Origin: Ascoidea rubescens DSM 1968
Lineage: Eukaryota > Ascomycota > Saccharomycetes > Ascoideales > Ascoideaceae
Direction of reading: 5' to 3'
Length of the DNA: 64,000 nucleotides
Assembly (NCBI RefSeq): GCF_001661345.1
Contig: NW_017962915.1
Coordinates: 124,001-188,000 of the forward strand
Shown here piece by piece: positions 59,101 through 64,000 of this stretch; positions within the stretch are counted from its first letter, which is position 1; each line of letters begins with the position of its first letter. The notes below the pieces were generated by a model. It ran no database searches, was not told the origin of the DNA, and saw only the letters and a program-made list of their open reading frames with translations. A program made the position numbers and the translations under genes.

Positions 59101-60255
59101 CTACGAAACCTGCTTCAACTCATATACAATAGAAACATCAAAATCAGCAGAGTCTTTAAACTTTTTCATATATGATAAACCAACCTTGGATATATTTCTA
59201 GTTTTTAGAATCTCATATGCTCCTAAAATTATTTTCGAAACTGTTTTTCTAAAACTAATATGTCGATTTGTATGATTTTCATCGTTTATTTTATCAATTG
59301 TGAATTTGACTCTATAGCTCCAATTTGATTCTTGTGGAATTGACTTGTTTTTTTTATTTTTATTGCCTACAATTTTCAAAAAGCTGGATAGTCCATTGTT
59401 TTTGGTTTGCAAGGGTGTGATTGTTGTTGAAAATTCTAGTTTATTATTTTTAACTCTCGAGACAGAAAGCTCAACTTCAAATTCATTATGAAAGTTTTGT
59501 TTTGTTGAATAGTGATTGAAATCCCCAAATAATTTGTCTGTTATTGAAAACGAGTTTGTTGTTATTTCTTTATTGCTTATTTTTGGTTTTGATGGCTTTA
59601 TCGAGTTTGAGAAATTAGTACCAAGCTGATGATCAAATTGCAAAAATAAGCGATTCATATTTAATCGTTTAAAGGAATAATCATCATCATAATAACTAAT
59701 ATAATCATCATTATCATCATAGTTTGGATTATTATAATCATTATAGTATCTTCTTGTTTTTCCCATAAAATAATATGAATTAATTAATAATCCTGGAAAT
59801 AAACAGGCAGTAGCTAATGAAGCCAATCCACAGCCATAAATTGAGTGTGAATATAATCCAGCTGTTAGTGTTAGCTGCACTGATGCCTTTATACATTTAT
59901 CAATTGCAATATGAGTTGAAGTGAATGTTGTAGCAAAAAAAGCTGACAATGTTGCTAAATTTTTTAAAAAATCTTCTGTTGTAATCGGACCGGTATCTAG
60001 CTGAGTTTTAATTAAATTTTTTGAATCATCGTTACTTGGGTTAATAAATTGGATTAAGTCTGTTGAATTACTTTGAATTTCTTGACTAATAAAATAATTA
60101 ATTACGTTGGATTCAATTTTTGTGAAGTTCAATTCATTATTTTGAATAGTTCCATTTACCTGTTTAGATTCAGGCAAAATTGAAATTGGATTTGCAAATA
60201 AATTTTTCAAAATTAAACATTGAACTATCAAAAAAAATTTGATTTCGAAAATCAT
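59101..60255 (-). CDS. Unrecognised secretory-pathway protein
   Basis: 384 residues from ATG 60255. A signal peptide is likely (IFEIKFFLIVQCLILKNLFA, then NPISILP). A hydrophobic region at about 110-155 (LSAFFATTFTSTHIAI and SIYGCGLASLATACLFPGLL) could be one hairpin or two membrane segments with three Cys. After it comes a Tyr/Asp/Asn-rich stretch (RRYYNDYNNPNYDDNDD). The C-terminal half has no membrane segment and looks folded (KVGLSYMKKF, FDVSIVYELKQVS). I do not recognise a family; it may be lineage-specific. VPS71 lies 175 bases downstream on the same strand. Confidence 0.6.
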   Translation of the reverse strand: MIFEIKFFLIVQCLILKNLFANPISILPESKQVNGTIQNNELNFTKIESNVINYFISQEIQSNSTDLIQFINPSNDDSKNLIKTQLDTGPITTEDFLKNLATLSAFFATTFTSTHIAIDKCIKASVQLTLTAGLYSHSIYGCGLASLATACLFPGLLINSYYFMGKTRRYYNDYNNPNYDDNDDYISYYDDDYSFKRLNMNRLFLQFDHQLGTNFSNSIKPSKPKISNKEITTNSFSITDKLFGDFNHYSTKQNFHNEFEVELSVSRVKNNKLEFSTTITPLQTKNNGLSSFLKIVGNKNKKNKSIPQESNWSYRVKFTIDKINDENHTNRHISFRKTVSKIILGAYEILKTRNISKVGLSYMKKFKDSADFDVSIVYELKQVS

Positions 60256-60491
60256 ATTTTAGTTAAGTTATTAGAGGTTGAATATTTTTCAATAAATGAA
60301 AATAACTGTCAAAAAAACAACAATCGATATAACCGGTTTGAAATATACATTTTATATTCCTTTTGTGTAACAATATAAAAAAAAAGTGAGGTTATTTATT
60401 TGTAAAGTAGTATAATATGCAATATACAAGATAAAATAAAAAAAAATGCGTGGTTTTGGTAATCATCAGTTTACAAAAAAAAAAAAAAAAT

Positions 60492-61697
60492 TTAATCTAA
60501 TCCAATACATTTTTTAATATTTAACATATTTTTTGAAGCTATTGCTCTGGCTTTTTCATTACCTTGATTAATTATTTGATCTAAATATGGTTTATCGTTG
60601 ATAAGTTGTTCAAAGATTTTTTTTGGTTGAGCTAGTTCATTTATAATAACCTCAGTGGCATAATCTTTGAAGGATTTATGGTCATTAACATTTGAAGAAA
60701 GTAGATCTTGCTCTACATGATGTATTGATTTTTTTTGAATACCAGAGATAATATTGATGAGGTTTGATACACCAGGTCTTTCGATGGGATCAAAATAAAA
60801 GCGGTCTTGAATAGAATCAGTAACAGTTTTTCTAATTTTTTTTGAAATGACTTTTGGGTCATCGGTTATGTATATACAGGAAAATGGATCAGGATCCGAT
60901 TTAGACATTTTCTTTAATGGGTTTCTTAAAGATAAGATTTTTTTGGTTGGGGCAAATAGAGTTTTTGGCTCTTTGAAAAAATTTGGAGAACTATAAGTTG
61001 AATTAAATTTTTCAGCCAAGTGCCTTGTTAATTCTAGATGTTGGGATTGATCATCGCCAACAGGGACATGAGTTGAATGGTATAGTAGGATATCAGCAGC
61101 CATTAAAACAGGGTAAAAGAGTAGACCAGAATTAACAGACATGATGGCATCGATTGAATTTGTATCAGATTTGAGATTTGACTTGCTCTTCCATTGAGTC
61201 ATTCTATTCAAATAGCCCATACCGGTTATACAAGATAGAATCCAAGTTAATTCAGCATGTTCGGGGATCTGGCTTTGGTGGAAAATAATAGATTTATTTG
61301 GGTCCAAACCGGAAGCTAGTAAGCTTGCAATAGTTTCCAATCTATAATTTCTTAACTCGCTTGCGGGTTTAGGAATAGTTATAGCATGTAAATCTGCGGT
61401 TCCAAATAAGATTTTTGTATTAGAATTATCATTCTGAGTATTTTGAGAGGTTGATACAGAATCCGAGATATTTTTCCAGACATTTATCGCGCCTAGATAA
61501 TTACCCAAGTGCAATTTACCAGTTGGCTGAATCAATGAAAACACTGTGCTATTGTTTGGAATTGCAAAATCGTTAGAGCCAAAGGATATGGTTTGGATAG
61601 ATGACTTTGAGGAGGAAGAAGAAAGCGAGTAGAAACATTTAGCTCTGAATAACTGAGGCTCCAAACAATAGAGCTTTATTAACCTGGCAAGCATCAT
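60492..61697 (-). CDS. MSW1: Mitochondrial tryptophanyl-tRNA synthetase
   Basis: 401 residues from ATG 61697 (MMLARLIKLYC); one codon upstream is TTG. It charges mitochondrial tRNA-Trp. The presequence is basic and Ser-rich (about 1-35). Class I synthetase motifs: VFSLIQPTGKLHLGNYLGAI (HIGH-type HLGN), ILFGTADLHAIT, VPVGDDQSQHLELTRHLAEK and PLKKMSKSDPDPFS (KMSKS). The length matches the single-domain bacterial-type enzyme (S. cerevisiae Msw1 379). The CACGTG at 61783 is 86 bases upstream. Confidence 0.96.
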   Translation of the reverse strand: MMLARLIKLYCLEPQLFRAKCFYSLSSSSSKSSIQTISFGSNDFAIPNNSTVFSLIQPTGKLHLGNYLGAINVWKNISDSVSTSQNTQNDNSNTKILFGTADLHAITIPKPASELRNYRLETIASLLASGLDPNKSIIFHQSQIPEHAELTWILSCITGMGYLNRMTQWKSKSNLKSDTNSIDAIMSVNSGLLFYPVLMAADILLYHSTHVPVGDDQSQHLELTRHLAEKFNSTYSSPNFFKEPKTLFAPTKKILSLRNPLKKMSKSDPDPFSCIYITDDPKVISKKIRKTVTDSIQDRFYFDPIERPGVSNLINIISGIQKKSIHHVEQDLLSSNVNDHKSFKDYATEVIINELAQPKKIFEQLINDKPYLDQIINQGNEKARAIASKNMLNIKKCIGLD

Positions 61698-61782
61698 CAA
61701 TGTGGTTTTAAACCAAAATTACAATAAAACAAGTGGTTGATTCTTCAAAAAACATGGCCCAAAAAGGCAGGTTTGTGTGAGT

Positions 61783-61788
61783 CACGTG
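61783..61788. promoter_or_regulatory. CACGTG element upstream of MSW1
   Basis: AGTCACGTGA, 86 bases before the MSW1 ATG. Confidence 0.5.
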
Positions 61789-62644
61789 AAATGTGCAGTT
61801 TTTCCCAAAGGGGCATCTCATCAGACCTGAGCAAAAATCGGCTGCCCAAAGCGGAAGGTATGATATAATATTGGAACAGATCGAAAGATGGCAGCGAGCA
61901 GTTAGAGTTGGGGTCTTTTATGTTGAACTGACTGCTTGCTCTTACATAGAAGGGACGTTGGAACTGTCCATATATCTGGTTTTGATATTGTTTATGTTAG
62001 AAATGCTACATGGGAAGCTTATGATTTCTTGCCAACATCTGTAAACTGGTCTACGTGAACTAAATTTGTGTGGTTAGCCTCTCAAGGAAATATTCAGATC
62101 AGAGATTAACTTCCATCTGGGGTTGTTATTCATGGATAGCCGCAGCGAGGGTTTCGTATTTTGAAAGTGAACATTAAGTTTGTTTGGCGAAAGCCTAACA
62201 CTCGGCTAGAGAAAGAAAATTCAAAAGGCCTAAACCGCAGTCTGGTATAGATCATAGCCAGTCCATGGGAAAGAACAGTGGGCCATGCTGGAAGTCTCTT
62301 GTGGGCCAGCGAAGAATAAGCAGAGCCTGGCTGTAGCAGAGGGTATTCTCTTATCGCGATGGGGGCAAAGGTAGCCAGTGCTGCTCCTGTGAAGGCACCT
62401 CTGGTCTGGCCGATAAAGCAGTGCTCTTAGTGCTCACTCTTCTCTGGCATTTTCCTCCTGGCGTTTTCCTCCTCGCTCGCATCGCATCTGTCGAGATTCA
62501 AGTTGTGATCTTTTATCAATTGGATCAGTAGCTGCAAATCTTCTGCGTTTATCCCCTAAGATGCCCTCAGCTTACTCAGCATGCGGTCACCGCTGACTAA
62601 CACTGGTTGCTGTAATAGAATATATTGCAGGGTCTGTCGCCGAG

Positions 62645-62650
62645 CACGTG
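62645..62650. promoter_or_regulatory. CACGTG element far upstream of SMF3
   Basis: GAGCACGTGC, about 890 bases before the SMF3 ATG. Confidence 0.35.
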
Positions 62651-63531
62651 CACTAGTTAGCTTGCACAAACGGGAGAAACCGCAGCAGTTTAGCTCCAAT
62701 GCCTGGCGGTACCCTCCTCGGGCAAAACAATCTCGGAGATAAGGCTTTCTCTGTGTCGCGTCTGCACACTGCTTTTGCTCTATTCTCTTATCTGGCCCTG
62801 TTTGTGTGACAACAGCCTCTTCCCGGCTAACTACACTGACATATATAGAGATAGTACTTCTGAATTTTGCGAATTCTTTTAATTTTCTTTTATTTCGCAT
62901 TTTTTCTCTTTACTTTCAACTTCTCTTACCTGTTAATAACAGTTATTGTTTATCATAAGCTCATTATAAGTTTATTATAAGTTTCAGAAATCGTTAAAAG
63001 AATTTATTTATTATTTTAGATTATCAAGATTAGATTTACTCTCGGAAATACATGCTCTATGCCTTTAGTAATAGCCAATAGCAAATTCGTCACCTCTAAA
63101 ACCAAATTTCAACTACTTGACTTAATTTTTATAATTCCCAACTTATTTTAAAGCTGATTAGGTCCTAATTTTGGTTCATAAAACTGTGTTTCAATTTTTT
63201 GTTAAGTTTATTACGTTTTATTGCCTTTTATTAACACCTATTTTCTATTTCCTTATATTCGTATTCAGCATCAACTAAATTGTCAAAGAAAATTCATATT
63301 ACTTAATATAAAGCAGTTCCCAATATTCCCTTGTCTTTTATATTTAATATCCTATAATTCTTTCATTTCTTCTTTCTTTTTCTTCTTCTTCTCCTTCTCC
63401 TCTTTATCTTTTTTTTTCTTTCTTCCTCATTAAGTTCCTATAATTTAGATCACTTATAATCGAAATTTCTTCATTTCATTTTACTTCCATTATATCATAT
63501 TACTAATCAGATCAAATTTTAACTATCAAAC

Positions 63532-64000
63532 ATGTCACAATCAAATTCTTCAACTGATAATGTTAATATAACCAAGAACAGCTTCTTCTCTTTCCCTTAT
63601 TTAAAATCCTTTTTAAACAACACATATGTCAAAATATTTATAAAATATATGAAATTTGTCGGTCCTGGTATCATGGTCTCCGTTGCCTATATGGATCCAG
63701 GTAATTACTCAACTTCAGTGTCTGCTGGTTCTAACTATGCCTACAAACTATTGTTTGCCATTTTCATTTCAAATATATTTGCCATCATCTTACAGTGTCT
63801 TTGTGTTAAATTAAGCTCCGTAACTGGTCTTGATTTGGCTGAAAATTGTCATAAAAATTTGCCTCCATGGTTGAATATCTCTATTTATGTTTTAGCCGAA
63901 TTTGCTATCATCGCAACTGATTTAGCAGAAGTCGTTGGTACTGCTATATCCTTGGAGATTCTATTTGGTATCCCACTATTCTATGGTGTTCTCTTAACTA
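63532..64000 (+). CDS. SMF3: Smf3-type NRAMP metal transporter (3' truncated by window)
   Basis: ATG 63532 to the window end, 156 residues seen. NRAMP proteins carry iron and manganese with protons. The metal-binding motif DPGNYSTS in membrane helix 1 is intact (GPGIMVSVAYMDPGNYS). It is followed by LLFAIFISNIFAIILQCLCV, TGLDLAENCHKNLP and FAIIATDLAEVVGTAIS. The wording (AYMDPGNY, LLFAIFISNIFA, DLAENC) is closer to S. cerevisiae Smf3, the vacuolar iron exporter, than to Smf1/Smf2. The N-terminus of 40 residues is hydrophilic and Ser/Asn-rich. The remaining two thirds of the gene lies outside. Confidence 0.92.
   Translation, partial: MSQSNSSTDNVNITKNSFFSFPYLKSFLNNTYVKIFIKYMKFVGPGIMVSVAYMDPGNYSTSVSAGSNYAYKLLFAIFISNIFAIILQCLCVKLSSVTGLDLAENCHKNLPPWLNISIYVLAEFAIIATDLAEVVGTAISLEILFGIPLFYGVLLT

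Larger units (their letters stand above)
61698..63531. other. 1.8-kb gene-free region between MSW1 and SMF3
   Basis: Divergent intergenic region. From 61.8 to 62.8 kb it is GC-richer than coding DNA, then it becomes AT- and pyrimidine-rich toward SMF3. A 114-codon frame on the minus strand (62900-62556) lacks any recognisable sequence. CACGTG occurs at 62645 and TATATA near 62840. No tRNA or snRNA was recognised. Confidence 0.5.

Noticed and set aside
59040-59120. Minus-strand GGTTCGAATCC (59064-59054), a perfect tRNA B-box, followed by T-rich sequence
   Set aside because: The T-arm bases around it do not pair, no acceptor stem partner and no proper D-arm or anticodon arm is found upstream, and the stretch would be too short. 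At best it is a chance match or a 3' tRNA fragment downstream of the unrecognised gene.
58967-59275. 102-codon plus-strand frame starting with ATG
   Set aside because: It overlaps the 3' end of the unrecognised minus-strand gene and the VPS71 upstream region and shows no conserved sequence.
62556-62900. 114-codon minus-strand frame with ATG between MSW1 and SMF3
   Set aside because: No recognisable domain; it lies in a GC-rich promoter region where stop codons are rare by composition.
1-64000. Yeast with CUG read as serine
   Set aside because: CTG is rare, but the CTG at a conserved PRP8 position fits Leu (Val/Met/Leu in other species). One position cannot settle the code, so it is kept only as a check.
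1-64000. Transposons, LTR elements or virus-like elements
   Set aside because: No reverse transcriptase, integrase, transposase or capsid-like frame and no long terminal repeats were seen; repeats are simple microsatellites and one short duplication.

Overview
This is nuclear DNA of a budding yeast (Saccharomycotina). Recognisable single-copy yeast genes are tightly packed on both strands. Coding bodies are AT-rich with microsatellite-coded Asn and Gln tracts, several genes carry one short 5'-proximal or 3' intron with GTATGT-type donors, and there are no bacterial features. The species cannot be named from the sequence. The gene set (U2AF65 with an RS domain and UHM, EMC10, RRN11, bifunctional TRP5, SMF3-type NRAMP) indicates a non-Saccharomyces lineage. 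CTG codons are scarce; I found none in CAT2. Where a CTG falls at a conserved site near the PRP8 C-terminus, leucine fits better than serine.

Layout. 1-9 kb: PRP8 3' end, PEX3, U2AF65 (MUD2) divergent from a CTD-kinase-type cyclin. 9-20 kb: COQ2 divergent from a SWP82-like chromatin subunit, an unrecognised membrane protein, a 2-kb gene-free region and a SUT1-type regulator. 20-36 kb: RSC4 and RSC7 tail to tail, SPE2 with a long, almost ATG-free leader, VMA8, a 22-repeat LRR protein, TIF32, TRP5. 36-46 kb: SEC18, CCC2, ATP17, LSM6, EMC10, RRN11. 46-64 kb: UBP2, a RAD5 orthologue, CAT2, VPS71, an unrecognised secretory-pathway protein, MSW1, and the 5' part of SMF3 cut by the window edge.

Corrections to naive ORFs. 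Five genes need introns: U2AF65 (the intron splits the start codon, A|TG), VMA8 (20-nt first exon), LSM6 (23-nt last exon), TIF32 (39-nt first exon), and the membrane protein at 14.3-16.3 kb. Many longest ORFs open at TTG or GTG; I moved these to the first sensible ATG.

Most notable: a RAD5-type protein with HIRAN and helicase domains but no RING finger; a splicing-factor gene whose own start codon is made by splicing; one upstream ORF in the SPE2 leader; a DKTNT instead of DKTGT phosphorylation motif in CCC2; CACGTG elements in ten upstream regions; GC-rich promoter islands that spill into flanking coding sequence; and a tandem duplication with an N at 8.7-9.15 kb that looks like an assembly error. 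I saw no mobile element, virus-like element, CRISPR array, rRNA or convincing tRNA gene.
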